DNA of 64,000 nt from Microcebus murinus (Eukaryota; Chordata; Mammalia; Primates; Cheirogaleidae). Shown here piece after piece: positions 11,150-22,680 of the stretch. The notes under the pieces are model-generated. The model did not search any database, was not told the DNA's origin, and saw nothing but the letters and a program-made list of their open reading frames with translations. The position numbers and the translations under genes are program-made. How positions within the stretch are numbered: the stretch's first letter is position 1; each line of letters begins with the position of its first letter. The stretch spans positions 53,145,001 to 53,209,000 of the forward strand of contig NC_134117.1 of the NCBI RefSeq assembly GCF_040939455.1. Reading direction: 5' to 3'.

Positions 11150-12170
11150 CACCGGGCAGGATGAGACACTTACAAGGGGGCCTGGGTGCCGCCCCCGGCC
11201 CGGCCAGTAGGCGGCGCGCACGCGCCGTGGGGCTCGGTCGGGCCGTGCGCGCGGCCGGCGCCAGCGGGGCCGCGCACGCCGGGGTTCGGGAGCCAGGCCG
11301 GCGCCGCCCGGAGCCATTTCCGGGAGGGGCGGGGCCGCCGGCGGCGGGGCCTCCAATCTCGGCGGCGGCGGCAGGAGGAACCCGAGCCCTGCGGCCGGCG
11401 AGTCGGGCGCGCGCGGAGGAAGGGGCGCCGGAGGTGGAGCAGGGCCGGCGAGGCCGAGTGCCTGAGGGAAGGAGCGGGGAGCTGGTTCCGGCGTGAGGAG
11501 GTGGAAGGGCCGCGGCGGGCTCCGGAGGAGCGGGGAGGGCCGGAGCTGGGGAGCGGAGGCGAAGAAGGGTCGGGGACCGGGAGGGTCGGGGGTCGGCGCC
11601 CCGGGGCGAGGGGAGCGCGAGGGCCGGGCGGGGTCGGGCGCGCAGACGCGGCCGGCCGAGCGGCCTGGGGCGGGCGCGGGCTGAGGTCGGAGGAGCGCGA
11701 GGCTCGCCGGTGCGCGGAGGGAGGCGCGGGCCGAGCGGGGGGCGGGTCTGGACGCCCACTGCCCCGCGGGGCCGGAGTGGCGCGGTCGGCGGGATTCGCT
11801 GGTCCTTCCGACGCTAGGGCGGCGTCCTGAGGAGGGAGCGGCGGAGACGGGAGCCGGGCCGGTCTCCTTCGGGAGGGAGTCCGCTGGAGGCCGGACGCGG
11901 GTTAGGTTGAATGGGCTGCGCCGGGGGCTCGGACCCGGCTCCGGGCGGGCGGGCTGGGCGTTCCCCCAGTGTCTCCCGGGCTGGAATGCTTTGTGGGAGT
12001 CCGGGTCTGGATTCGTGTCCTCAGCTGTGGGAGGGATACCTCGTTGCAGCCGGGTTCTGATTCGCTGGGTTGGGGTTGAGTGTGATAGCTGCGAGTGAAA
12101 TCTGAGTCTTCAGAGGAGGCAGAGAACCATAACTCGGCCGCCCTGGCGAGCCGAGGCGGGCGGGCGAGAC
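11150..12170 (+). promoter_or_regulatory. SGPL1: CpG-island promoter of SGPL1, with non-coding first exon
   Basis: About 1 kb of very GC-rich, CpG-dense sequence stands out from the AT-rich surroundings and directly precedes the start-codon exon. It has no TATA box. It contains a perfect NRF1-type palindrome GCGCACGCGC at about 11216-11225. A GCCATTTCCGG stretch (YY1/ETS-like) at about 11312-11322 runs into a GC box GGGGCGGGG at about 11326-11334. This is the architecture of a housekeeping dispersed-start promoter. The untranslated exon 1 must be inside or just downstream; its donor site could not be chosen with confidence. Long open frames here on both strands are GC-driven and not genes. 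Confidence 0.85.
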
Positions 12171-12214
12171 TGTTGGAAGCTCTGGAAGTAAACAGACCTG
12201 GTTGCCTTTCACAG

Positions 12215-12260
12215 ACACTGAAAAAGGGGAGCGCCGAAGGGACACGGCTGGAAGAGCAAG
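12215..12260 (+). other. SGPL1: SGPL1 5' UTR part of the start-codon exon (putative acceptor at 12214)
   Basis: A pyrimidine-rich tract ending TTTCACAG at 12207-12214 is the best acceptor upstream of the start codon. It leaves about 46 nt of leader without an upstream ATG. The start has A at -3 and C at +4, an adequate Kozak context. The acceptor is inferred; transcript data could move it. Confidence 0.5.
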
Positions 12261-12287
12261 ATGCCTAGTACAGACCTTCTGACGCTG
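12261..12287 (+). CDS. SGPL1: SGPL1 first coding exon (residues 1-9)
   Basis: Twenty-seven coding bases translate MPSTDLLTL, the extreme N terminus of S1P lyase (human, from memory, has Met instead of Thr at residue 8). A GTGAGC donor follows at 12288. The exon ends in phase 0 and joins the exon at 35179 over an intron of about 22.9 kb. The start is fixed by the match to the known N terminus and by the lack of any other in-frame ATG in the preceding leader. Confidence 0.95.
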
Positions 12288-12519
12288 GTGAGCTTTTGCA
12301 GACATCCTCCTGGCTAGATGGCACTTGTCCCCTAAGTTTTATTTTTAGTCCAAAGATGAGAATGAGTAGATTTCACCTCTGATGCTTGCTTTTGGTAGCT
12401 TTGCACGTCTGCCACCATTTATTTTGGATCAGAATGAATAAATGACTGAATTAAATATATGAATACGGTATATACAAGACTTAAACATTATTGAAGAAAC
12501 CTTTTCAAAAATTTTTTAT

Positions 12520-12638
12520 TTATTTTTTGTCCTCACTCTGAGTGCAGTGTCGTCATCATAGCACACTGCAGCCTTTAACTCCCTGCCTCCACCTCTGGAG
12601 TAGCTAGGACTACACAGGAGCACCTGGCCTGGCTTTCT
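12520..12638 (-). mobile_element. Diverged Alu-monomer/FLAM-like SINE
   Basis: CATCATAGCACACTGCAGCC, CCTCCACCTCTGGAGTAGCT and AGGACTACACAGGAGCACC resemble an antisense Alu left arm. TTTTCAAAA on both sides may be the target duplication. Confidence 0.6.
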
Positions 12639-12719
12639 TTTTCAAAATTCTTGCAGTTGGTTTTAATTTCTCCTTTCCCATACTACCAGAGCACTGTTAA
12701 AAAACCTCTGTTATTATCT

Positions 12720-12875
12720 TTTATCAGGGTCTTCATTAAGTGCTGGTCTCCCAGACTAGAGTATGATTCCCTGGAAGGCAGATATCATGTCTTATTTGTT
12801 TAGAGATGAGTAAACACCTATCATGGTGCTCTGAATATAGTAAATGATTAACAAATGCTTGTTGGATTGAACTAG
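12720..12875 (+). repeat. L2 LINE 3' end
   Basis: CCCTGGAAGGCAGATATCAT, then GGTGCTCTGAATATAGTAAA and AACAAATGCTTGTTGGATTG match the L2 3' terminus. Confidence 0.7.
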
Positions 12876-13211
12876 TCTGCATTTAAGTTCTTTTGTTGGG
12901 CTGACAAGTATGCCTGCTTTGGTAGAGGCTGTTTTCTCTTCCCCTCCTGAGCTCTTTCTGTGCTGTTTGTTCACTGAGCAGGGAGAATAGCATTTCCAAA
13001 TGAGCGTTTACCAAAATGACATTTTATTCTTCAGACGTTTGTGATTCTGTATTGGCTCTTTAGTGTGAGAATTGTGGAGAACCTGTAGCTTTCAAATAGC
13101 AATATGGAAGAAGTGTTTGTATTTAGTTTTTATTTAATAAGTTACTTCTGTGAGTCTGATATGTCTCTTTGTGCAAACATCAGTGATTAAAAAACAATTC
13201 CTTTCTCTATC

Positions 13212-13718
13212 CTTTTTTTTTTTCTTTTTTCTTTTGGCATATTATGGGGGTACAGATTTTAAGGTTTCAGTAAATGCCCATTTCCCCCCCTCCCCCCAAA
13301 AGTCTGAGTCTCCATCATGACCATCCCCTAGATGGTGTGCATCTCACTCATTATGTATGTATATACCCACCCCCCTCCCACCTGCCCAATACCCTATTAC
13401 TGTAGTACCTATGTGTCCACTTAGGTGCTACTCAGTTAATACCAGTTTGCTGGAGAATATATCTGGTGCTTGTTTTTCCATTCTTGGGATACTTCACTTA
13501 GTAGTATGGGTTCCAGCTCTAACCAGGAAAATATAAGATGTGCTATATCACCATTGTTTCTTAGAGCTGAATAGTACTCCATGGTATACATATACCACAT
13601 TTTATTAATCCATTCTTGGATTGATGGGCACTTGGGCTGTTTCCACAGCCTTGCAATTATGAATTGTGCTGCTATAAACATTCGAGTGCAGGTGTCTTTT
13701 TTGTAGAGTGTCATTGGA
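13212..13718 (-). mobile_element. Severely 5'-truncated young L1, antisense
   Basis: Same 3' UTR and ORF2 end as the L1 at 53-1636, with only the last 92 or so codons (open to the stop at 13436). The poly-T start abuts CTTTCTCTATC at 13201-13211, and the same 11 bp recurs at 13719-13729 exactly where L1 similarity stops, a clear target-site duplication. Confidence 0.92.
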
Positions 13719-13730
13719 CTTTCTCTATCT

Positions 13731-14945
13731 TTATCTTACTATCCCGAGACTTTGTTGTTGTCACTGGGAAATTGGCAAAAATTGGTAGTGATATTTTCTC
13801 ATGCTTGGTGCTGACTTCTTATAGTGGCAAAACCTGTCAAGGCTGCAGGAGGAATAAAGGAGAGGAAAACTAAGCTGTAATCCATTCTGATTTGAGGTGG
13901 GCAACAAGAATGATTTTAGGTTGTATGTGAGAAACATAGATAAATACTTGGTTTATCCACAGATCCCAATGAAAAGTTTACTTAAAATAGTTTCTTGCCT
14001 CAAATTTGATGGATTTCCAGTGCCTAAATAGCCTTATATAATTTAAAATTATTGTTACAAGAGCACTATGATAGAAACATTGGAGATTATGAATAAACAA
14101 AAGAAACAAATTCCCCAACCCCACTCCAATAATTCTATCACCCAGAGGTAATAGATACTCCTAGTATCTTGGAGGGTTAATGCAGAACGACTTATAACAA
14201 TTGGAAGTTTCTGGTTTTCCTCTTACAGCTCAGTTTATTTAGGTAAATTATAGATTCTTATATGTGAGTTGGATTTTTCTTCATGCACAGAGATGTGCTT
14301 ATTCTTGGGCTCATGGGTTTACTTGAATACTCTGAGCAGTGATTACTTTTATTCAGAATATAAACTTTGAAATCAGTTTTGTTTTGAGGTATTTCTCTAG
14401 CTGTTGCTACTACCTTTCACTTCTCACTTGATAATCTAGAATATTTAGGGGTGTTACTTTGCCTGTGCTGTAAGGAATTAATTCACATACATATGAGTGG
14501 CCCTCGGCAATTATTTCTGAAGATGACATTATATGTTACATGAAGTGCTTTCACTAGAAAAGTTGTCATCCCTTCCTTGACTGTAATGTGCTATTTGGGG
14601 CTAAATGGTAAAGAACCAATGACCAGGGCTGGGTTTTCAGTAGGATACCAATCATCATGATCTGAATTCAAGATGTTTCTGTAACTGTTTTATGTGGTGT
14701 GTAAGAGGAGTTCTTGATGTTCCATTGAGAAGAACGAACCCAAGGGAAAGAAAAAATAATCTCAGTGCAGTGTAACATTTCATAGAGTCAGAATCAGAAA
14801 TAATCTTAGAAATCATATGCTGCAACTTCTTATGTTGTACACACGTTGTTAAAAATGTTTCTGATACATGAGTATCCAGTCACGCATCCTTTCTGCTAGT
14901 GGAGTAAGATGAACAAAAGCTAGGAAATAACTCAGAGTAGACTCA
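13731..14945. other. Intronic sequence, nothing assigned
   Basis: SGPL1 intron after the first coding exon. AT-rich, no exon-like frame and no repeat I can name. Confidence 0.4.
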
Positions 14946-14949
14946 GGAA

Positions 14950-15150
14950 TAATAATTTAACTCTGGTAGCTAACATTGAGTGTATTTTACATGTTAGGTG
15001 TAGGAATAGATACTCTACATACTCAGTTGTCACAAAAACTCTTTGGAAAATATGCTAGTATCTTCCTTTTTTACATAAAAAACTAGACTTATAGAGGGTA
15101 ATCACAGCAATTAAGTGGTGAAGCCCTCCCTTTTACCTGCTTTGTGACAC
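14950..15150 (-). repeat. MIR SINE
   Basis: TAACATTGAGTGTATTTTAC, then AACTAGACTTATAGAGGGTA and TCACAGCAATTAAGTGGTGA follow reverse-complement MIR. Confidence 0.55.
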
Positions 15151-16045
15151 TGCCTCTGGCAAGGGACAGAGGTTGCTGACCATTGCAATTGATGAGACAG
15201 GGTTTGTATGGAGCAGGAGGGGTAGGGTAGCCCCTCACTTAAGGTGCATTTGGAAAGTGGGGGAGAGAAATCGTTTGTCTTCTAGTATAGCCTTGTCTGA
15301 AAATACATGTTTTATTAGAAAATGTTCTTATTTTCCCTTACATTACATTTAGGGAATTATATTGAAATTAAGAAAAATTTGTCTATAGGTATAATGTGAT
15401 AATGTTTTAATTTCACTTCGGCATAGTAAAAGGGCATTACAAGATATTTGTAACAAGAAGGCAGCATTGGATCATAGAGTTGAAAACCACCTGTGTGCCA
15501 TGAGGGAAAACTTGAAGATCACCTGGAGTCTTTTTATAACAAATTTCAAATCTAGACTGAGAAGCTTGGGCTGTCAGCCCTCAGTGCATTCCTGCTCTTA
15601 ATTTTGTCCTCATTTGGTTAGGGTATTTAGCTGGCCTTTTTTCCCTTTGCTCCTGTCTGACATGTCATGGACTGTAATACTTTCCACTTAGGTCTCACAG
15701 AGAATAAAATGAGTACATGTGTTCATCTATTGAGAGTTGAGATGCTTTCAGAGGGAATTCAAGTCCAAGGATTTTGTAGCCAGCCTTCTCCACTGTGGCA
15801 ACTATTCATTTTATCCATGTTGTCCTCCTCAGTGCCAGGGCGTGGGATCACTTTACAAGTTGCCAAATACTTGTAGTTTTTAAGGAAAAGGTGCTTTATA
15901 AAGCCAAGTCTACCCCCTAGGTGTCTTTTCTCTTTTCCCATCAAAGGTTATGAATAAATTAACTGGTATTCATAGATGAATCAAAGTTAGCATATATAGG
16001 CTAGTAGTGCTGAATGGAGTTTGAGTGATACTTGTTTATCTAGGG

Positions 16046-16231
16046 CAGTGTTTCTCAATCAGGGGTGATTTTGCCCCACAGGGATATTAGGCAATGGCTA
16101 GAGACATTTTTGGTTGTCACACCTGAGGAGTGCTGCTGCTATCCAGCTAACATCCTGTGATGCACATAGTCCTCCCCAACCAAGAGTTATCTGGCCTAGA
16201 ACATCAGTAGTGCTGAGGTTGAGAAACCCTG
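16046..16231 (+). mobile_element. MER5A hAT-Charlie element, near full length
   Basis: Starts CAGTGTTTCTCAATCAGGGG and ends GTTGAGAAACCCTG, with GAGACATTTTTGGTTGTCAC inside: the 189-bp MER5A layout with both terminal repeats. Confidence 0.9.
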
Positions 16232-18035
16232 GTCTAAAGTTCTTTAACTTAGATAATTGGGTATCTGTGTAGTCTATGCTTTCATATGGGTGGGGGAATG
16301 AGTCATTCCTTGCAGTTTAATGGTTCTCTTGCAGTGTTACTTGGGGTTATTTTGCCCAGGGGTTAAGCCCTGCCGCTCTAGAATATGTGTTAGGGAGTAG
16401 ATAGCATGCCCTTCTGCTGCAGAGCAAAATTCTTAAGAAATGCTTTGCTTTGCAGTATTTCTATGGTCCTCTTTTCATGTTTTGAAAGCAGCAGGCCTTT
16501 CTCAGTTTTGTTTTTTGGGTTCAAAAATCTAATCTTTCCAGATCTTTGAGCTTTGTCTTTGATCCTGGAATCTTTCTCAATAAACTGAAATACTGACATT
16601 AAAAGCTCATTTCTATTATTTCAACTTTTGTCTTGTTTGTAGGATTAGCTAGAAGAAAGGGAAAATTCATTGGGACTGAGAGATAGGACATTTAAAATTT
16701 TGTTGACATTTGAGTGACCATTATAGGATGAGCACTGTATTTGGCATTCTCCCAATCTTATAAATGATAAAATAATTTCTCTAGCCTTTGATCTAATGAA
16801 AAGGGGAGTTATTAATAGATAAAATCTAAATCCTAGTATTTGGCTTAGTTTTGTAATCTTTGTCAGGAACTTTTAGTAACATTTACCTTTTTAATTAGGT
16901 TTTGCCCAATCTAATATTACATACAGTTTGTACACATTGGTGGCAGAATTGAGAATCAGCCAGGGCTTAAGAATTTTCCATAGAGAATTGATTTGTAGTG
17001 AGTCATTCTGTATGTGTAAATATACGGAATCCAATTACCATGTGGTGTGGTGAGGGAAGCCATCTGGGAGGATGGAATAGTGAAGGCTGAAAGTAATTTG
17101 CTGGATATGTCAGTCATTTCCTGGCACACTTCAGCAGTGCAGTTGAGGAGATCTAGGGCCTATTTACAAAGTCTGAGCAGGGCTAAGGAAAACCAACAGG
17201 GGATGGTGAAACATCTCAGGGCTGGCCACAGGGGAGTTGTTATTACTCTTAGGCCTGAGAGGGCAGCGGTGGGAGTGGATTCTGGAATGCTGAGAGAGTT
17301 CTGCCAAAACAGGGGGTACCCTGTAGGAATGCAGTCACTGCCTACCAGTGGCCAGCAGGAAGGGAATCAAAGGGAATGAATACCTCAGACTCTTTTTCCA
17401 CCCTCTCATCTCCGGCTGGAGCCTTCCCTTGGTCCAGCCTAACTGGAGATGAGAAGTTAAGGAAGCGTGGTTGATTTAATTCATAGAGGGCAGCCTCCTG
17501 AGGCACATTGCAGAGTTGGGGAAGGCTGGATAGAGGATCTGGAGAAGAAAGGGAGAATACCCAGCATGCCAAAGTAGAGGTCAAGTTAATTTTAAAAGGC
17601 ACAAGTGAAGAGAGCATTCAAGCAGAATCTTGAAGACAGATAGGGTATTGATTATTATAGAAAAGGAATGTTCTCACTGATACAATAACAGAAGGATAGA
17701 TTCAGAGGCAAAGAGTTGCTGTAGCTTTGGCAAGCCCAGAGCTGCTTTGTGCCAGTAGTAGCCTTAGAATCTTAATTGCTTGAAGGGCATTTAGAAGCCC
17801 TGTAGTCTAGCTTTCTTGCTGCCTAGGAATCCCTGCCACAGTGCCCTGTCAGGAGTGCATGCTGAATACTTTCTCAGGGAGTTCTTTCCACTGTTGGACC
17901 ACTTGAACTTTTAGAAAGCGTTTCATTTGTCCAAATCCATGAATGGATCAGTTAGAATTAGATTTGACTGTATGTAATGGAAAAACTAAAGTAATAGAGA
18001 TTTTTAAAAGATATAAATGTATTTCTTTCTTTGTT
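16232..18035. other. Intronic sequence, nothing assigned
   Basis: No exon-like frame or clear repeat in this stretch; the 110-codon open frame at 17047 has no recognisable domain. Confidence 0.4.
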
Positions 18036-18165
18036 TTTTTGCTTTTTTGAGACAGGGTCTTACCCCATCGCCTAGGCTGGTCTCAAACTCCTGGCCTCAA
18101 GCAGTTCTCCTGTCTTGGCTTTCCAAAGTGCTAGGATTAGATCACAGGTGTAAGCCATATTTCTG
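18036..18165 (-). mobile_element. Old Alu monomer, antisense
   Basis: TTTTTTGAGACAGGGTCTTA, CTCAAACTCCTGGCCTCAAG and CCAAAGTGCTAGGATTAGA are antisense Alu left-arm landmarks. Confidence 0.8.
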
Positions 18166-18269
18166 TCCATATTTCTTTAAGAGAAATGTGGAGTAGGCAG
18201 TTCCTGACCACCTATCAGGTTCATGTTTCATTCAGCAGGAAGAGGGAAGGGAAGAAAAAGGGCTTGCCT

Positions 18270-19574
18270 TCCTTTTTAATTAAAATGCTTTTGGAAGTTA
18301 TATATACAGAAGAGTATATAAAGCACATATCTACATTTTAAAGGATCATAATAATGCAAACAACCATAGCAGGTTAGGAAATGGAACATTTACCCTCAAA
18401 CCCATATACCCTATCCTGTTACAGACAATCCCCTTCCCTCTTCTCTGGGGATAAGCACTCTCCTGATTTTTAGAATAGTTATTTCTTTGCTGTTTTTCCC
18501 TTTTTTTTCAATAATGTTACTACTTGCGTATGCATCCCAAGTTTTGTTTTTTAACTTGATGTAAATGGATTTATATGTATTTTTGTGATTTTTCCTTTGT
18601 TGCTCAGTATTTGTGAGATTCGTCCTTGTTGCATGTAGTTTAGTTCTTTCATTTTGATTGCTGTGTGGTAGTTCATTGTATTACTAAACTGCAATTTATT
18701 TATCCATTTTACTTATAAGAGACATTTGGGGCCGGGCGCTGTGGCTCACGCCTGTAATCCTAGCTCTTGGGAGGCCGAGGCGGGCGGATTGCTCAAGGTC
18801 AGGAGTTCAAAACCAGCCTGAGCAAGAGCGAGACCCCGTCTCTACTATAAATAGAAAGAAATTAATTGGCCAACTGATATATATATAAAAAATTAGCCGG
18901 GCATGGTGGCGCATGCCTGTAGTCCCAGCTACCCGGGAGGCTGAGGCAGAAGGATCACTCGAGCCCAGGAGTTTGAGGTTGCTGTGAGCTAGGCTGACGC
19001 CACGGCACTCACTCTAGCCTGGGCAACAAAGCGAGACTCTGTCTCCAAAAAAAAAAAAAAAGAGACATTTGGGTTGTTTCCAAGTCAGGGCTTTTTTGAA
19101 CATTAGCATTACAAAATTTCTTGTATATAACAAGTGATAACAGGTGCAAGAGTTTTTCTGGGATTTATACCTAGGAGTAGAATTTCTGGATTGTAAAGCG
19201 CATATATCCATCCCTACCTTCACCAGACAATACCAAACTTTTCTAAAGAGGCCTGTACAATTTAGGCTACAATCAACAGTATATGAGAGTTCTTGTTTCT
19301 ACCCAACTTGACAGATATGATATTTATAAGGCTTTTTGTATTTTGCCAATCTGCCAATTTAGGTAGGTGAATCTAATTGTGATTTCCATGTGCATTCTCT
19401 CTGATTACTAATGAGGTTAAATACTCTTTTTAAATGTTTAATGACCATTACCATCCTGTTTTGTGGCTGCCTCTTCAAGTCATATGCCTTATCGATTTTT
19501 TAGCTTTTTCTCCTTGTTCTGTTAGATTGTGTTGTATATTTGCTGAGATTTTGTTACTAGGTGCATACATATTT
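18270..19574 (-). mobile_element. Old L1M-type 3' region, interrupted by an Alu
   Basis: TTTGTGAGATTCGTCCTTGT, GTAGTTCATTGTATTACT, ATTTATCCATTTTAC and, beyond the Alu, ATTTGGGTTGTTTCCAA and ATACCTAGGAGTAGAATTTC are the usual antisense ORF2 end of mammalian L1M elements. The two halves at 18270-18730 and 19074 onward join across the Alu. Confidence 0.7.
18731..19060 (+). mobile_element. Full-length lemuriform Alu, sense
   Basis: Starts GGCCGGGCGCTGTGGCTCAC. The two arms are joined by a linker with ATTAATTGGCCAACTGATAT. It ends in an A tail and is flanked by AGAGACATTTGGG at 18718-18730 and 19061-19073. Confidence 0.95.
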
Positions 19575-19590
19575 AAAATTGTTACATCTT

Positions 19591-19670
19591 GGCACTCTAG
19601 CCCCCCACTCCCAATAGAGTGAAACTCTGTCTCAAAAAAAAACAAACAACCAAAAAAAAAACCAAACAAA
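19591..19670 (+). mobile_element. 5'-truncated Alu 3' end with 16-bp target duplication
   Basis: Only the last part of an Alu (GGCACTCTAGCC to GAAACTCTGTCTC and an A-rich tail with C interruptions) is present. Perfect 16-bp repeats AAAATTGTTACATCTT flank it at 19575-19590 and 19671-19686. Confidence 0.92.
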
Positions 19671-19929
19671 AAAATTGTTACATCTTATTCAGTAGGTTGA
19701 GCTTTTTATCTAATGCTTTTTAACTTAATACAATATAGCTACTTTAACTTTTTGTCATTAAATAGGCAAACCATAAATGTTTGATGAATGAATTGACAGT
19801 TATATAGGCAGAAACTGCAGAACAGTCCTCCTAGTCCATTATTCTGGCACAGTCATTTATACATCAGTGATTTGTTCTGTTCTACCATGAAGTGAATAAA
19901 TCACTTTTTTAAATAAATCAGTTTTGAAT

Positions 19930-20400
19930 AAAAAATACCATAGGGCTTTCCTTTTAGAGGCATAATTTGCATACAGTAAAAGGCACAAATCTTAATTATA
20001 CAGGTCAATAAATATTTGTATATGGGTACACTGTGCTCACTACCTAGATCAAGATATAAGAAATTTCCAGCATTCCAGCAAATTTCTCATGTTCCTTCCC
20101 AGTTGATACATGCCAAAGGTAATCATTCTTTTCACCATAGATTTGTTTTGATTTTAAACTATATAAATGGAAACGTACAGTATATCTTTTGTGAGTGGCC
20201 TTTTTGCTTAACATTGTCTGTGAGATTCAGTCATGCTCTTATGTAGCAGTAGCTTTTTTCTTTTTTGCTTTGTAGTAGTATAATACAATTGTTTAAATAT
20301 ATTTCAATTGATTTGTTCTATAGTTGGTGAACATTTATGTTTCTAGTTTTTTGGCTATTATGTGACATAGCTACATTCTTGAACATACCTTTTGGTAAAC
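19930..20400 (-). mobile_element. Old L1M-type 3' region
   Basis: GAGGCATAATTTGCATACAG, ACTATATAAATGGAAACGTA and GTCTGTGAGATTCAGTCATG are antisense L1M-like phrases. Diverged. Confidence 0.6.
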
Positions 20401-20418
20401 ATAAAACATAAATAAATC

Positions 20419-20506
20419 CGGTGTAAGGCAGGAGGATCATTTGAGTCCAGGAATTTGAATCCAGCCTGGGTAACTTTGCAAGACCCCATATCTAAAAACA
20501 AAAGAC
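20419..20506 (+). mobile_element. Internal Alu fragment with target duplication
   Basis: GGCAGGAGGATCATTTGAGT, CCAGCCTGGGTAACTTTGCA and AGACCCCATATCTAAAAAC form part of one Alu arm. AAAACATAAATA occurs on both sides (20403-20414 and 20507-20518), so a short monomer piece was inserted on its own. Confidence 0.75.
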
Positions 20507-20518
20507 AAAACATAAATA

Positions 20519-21699
20519 CAATTGCTGTGTCGTAATGTTTTCTGTCAAACAGGTTTCCAAAGTGGTTGTACCAATTTATACTCCTATTGGGTTTTCATAA
20601 TAGATAACTTGTGGATTTAGCTTTGGGCAGCAAATATTAAATTTCTTTTATATGCACACTACACATTGGCAAGAGCACTGAGATATCTTTCCTGAAGCTG
20701 TGTAGGCACTTTAAAAATGTGAAATGCCCTTCCTTTTCTGTTATTTCTTCAGAGAGTATAGCTTACTGCATTCTTTTTTCTCTCTAGTCTATAAATATTG
20801 ATAAATATTTCATGGAAACAAAGTTTTGTTCTTTTTGAGTATTAAAAGGGCCCTGTTAAAGGCAGAATTTAGTTATAAAACAATATTTATAAGTTAATTC
20901 TGAGGCTAAAATCATAATCCTCTGTACCTCTTTAGAATCTAAGTAGCTGTTGTGATATATCACACTTTAGGCTCAGTATTTGGGAGACTATGTTCTCTGG
21001 AGGCTTTCTCTGGAGGATTTAAGTTCATTCTTTTGAACTGCATTTTGGCAGATGGGTCTAAAAAGGAATAGATCAATCCTGTATTGAATTCCAGTCTAAA
21101 TGGCACAGAGTCTTTGAGAGAATTATGGTAAATAGAAAATTCTGTTTTCAAACTCTATTAGAAAGGGATTTAGGGCAAATATGAGAATTCCATGGTAGGC
21201 CTGCTGCTTGTCTGGCTATTGAGCCAGGGTAGAAGAAAGCCTAGGACTATGTAACACAGCCCTTTTTGAAATCATTTTCAAATGCCTTCCTAAGAGTCAT
21301 CACCATAGCAGTCAACAGCAGTCTATTTGGAGGACTGAAAATATATAAGTTTATGATCTGTAAACACAGTAGGTAACTGATTTAATCCTGTTCTGTAGGT
21401 AGGTAAGAGGGCACTGCAATCTTCTGATTGATATAGTAGATTGTTGAAGGTTAAGAGTTGACTTAACATCTTTCTTACAAAACTGAGGAGCAGCTCATTA
21501 CAAGATGTATTTTATTTCTACTGTCTATAAGAAAATACAACATAGGCATGGAAATCAAACAACTTATAGCCTCTCCCATCTCCTTTGTGACTTTGCTTGG
21601 ACTCTGGGAAGGTTGCTCTTCCTTGCTATTTAGTCAAGAGGAAAGAAAAATGTTTATCTTCACAGAATTCAAATTCACTAAATGTTCATTATCTGAATT
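20519..21699. other. Intronic sequence, nothing assigned
   Basis: AT-rich intron with no supported feature. Confidence 0.4.
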
Positions 21700-21940
21700 A
21701 ATTTTCTATTACTTTATTTCATTTACTATTCACAACAACCCTGTGAGTGGATAGTGTTATCTTTTTTCCTTGAAAAACTTTTTGTTGTATAAGAATGGCA
21801 TCTATAATATTTTTGCAAATGAGCAAAATCCAGTTGCATAGAGGTTCACTGAAGTGCCAAAGGTCACACAGCTTCTAAGTGAAAGCTGAAATTACAGTCG
21901 AAGCTTTTGATTACCAGTCTCGACTTTCTAGAACACCACA
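21700..21940 (-). repeat. MIR SINE
   Basis: CACAACAACCCTGTGAGTGG, then CCAAAGGTCACACAGCTTCT and AGTGAAAGCTGAAATTACA follow reverse-complement MIR, with an AT-rich insertion in the middle. Confidence 0.75.
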
Positions 21941-22379
21941 GCTGCCTTTCTGTAGATACATTAACATGACTCTCAGACCACAGGAGTGGTGATGATGTGT
22001 CAGTTTATGGCAATTCTCAGAGGTGATGGTCTTTTTTGATATCTGGGTAGTTGCTGTAGTATATGCTTAGGAATTGCCAAAGAAAAATAGTGGTTTTTAA
22101 GAGTTTCATCATTTACTAGTTAGTAATTCTGTTTATAAATTCTTTAAAGATATACCTTTAGACAAGTTATTCTTAGATATTTACGGTTGCTTTCATTTGG
22201 AGTCCAGAGCTTTACTCTCCGATTCTGGAATTGAAGTTGCTGCTATCTTTGGCCCATTTAGAAGCTAGAAGCTTTTTCAGAAGGCCTTTTTTTTTAAGCC
22301 TGTAAATCCAAAGAATCTTAGGTGATTGGTCTTAGCTGAGAAAACATTTGGTGAACACAAATGGAATTGCTGGGTCATG

Positions 22380-22680
22380 ATGCACTTTTAAGTGTATAAC
22401 ACATTGTTTTTTTGTATGTTAAGAATTGTGCAGCCATCACCACAATCAATTTTAGAACATTTTCCAAAGAAACACAGTGCTTAGCAGTCACTTCCTTATT
22501 TCCCTCCAGTCTTTAGTTCTAGACAACTCTCAGTCTTCTCTCTGTAGATTTGTTTAGGATAGTAAATGAAATCATACAATACATGGTCTTTCATGATTGA
22601 CTTTTTTCACTTATCATAATGTTTTTCAAGGTTCATCCCTGTTGTAGCATGGGTCAGGACTGCACTTTTTATTGGAGTTA
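22380..22680 (-). mobile_element. Old L1M 3' region
   Basis: TGTGCAGCCATCACCACAAT, AATCATACAATACATGGTCT and GGTTCATCCCTGTTGTAGCA are the antisense 3' part of L1M. Confidence 0.75.

Noticed and set aside
10992..11830. Long open frames (up to 255 codons) on both strands across the CpG island
   Set aside because: They are Arg/Pro/Ala/Gly-rich in every frame, as expected from GC-rich DNA with few stop codons. None has a domain, and they overlap each other on opposite strands.
17047..17379. 110-codon open frame in the long intron
   Set aside because: No domain, no splice-site context and low-information composition. Treated as chance.
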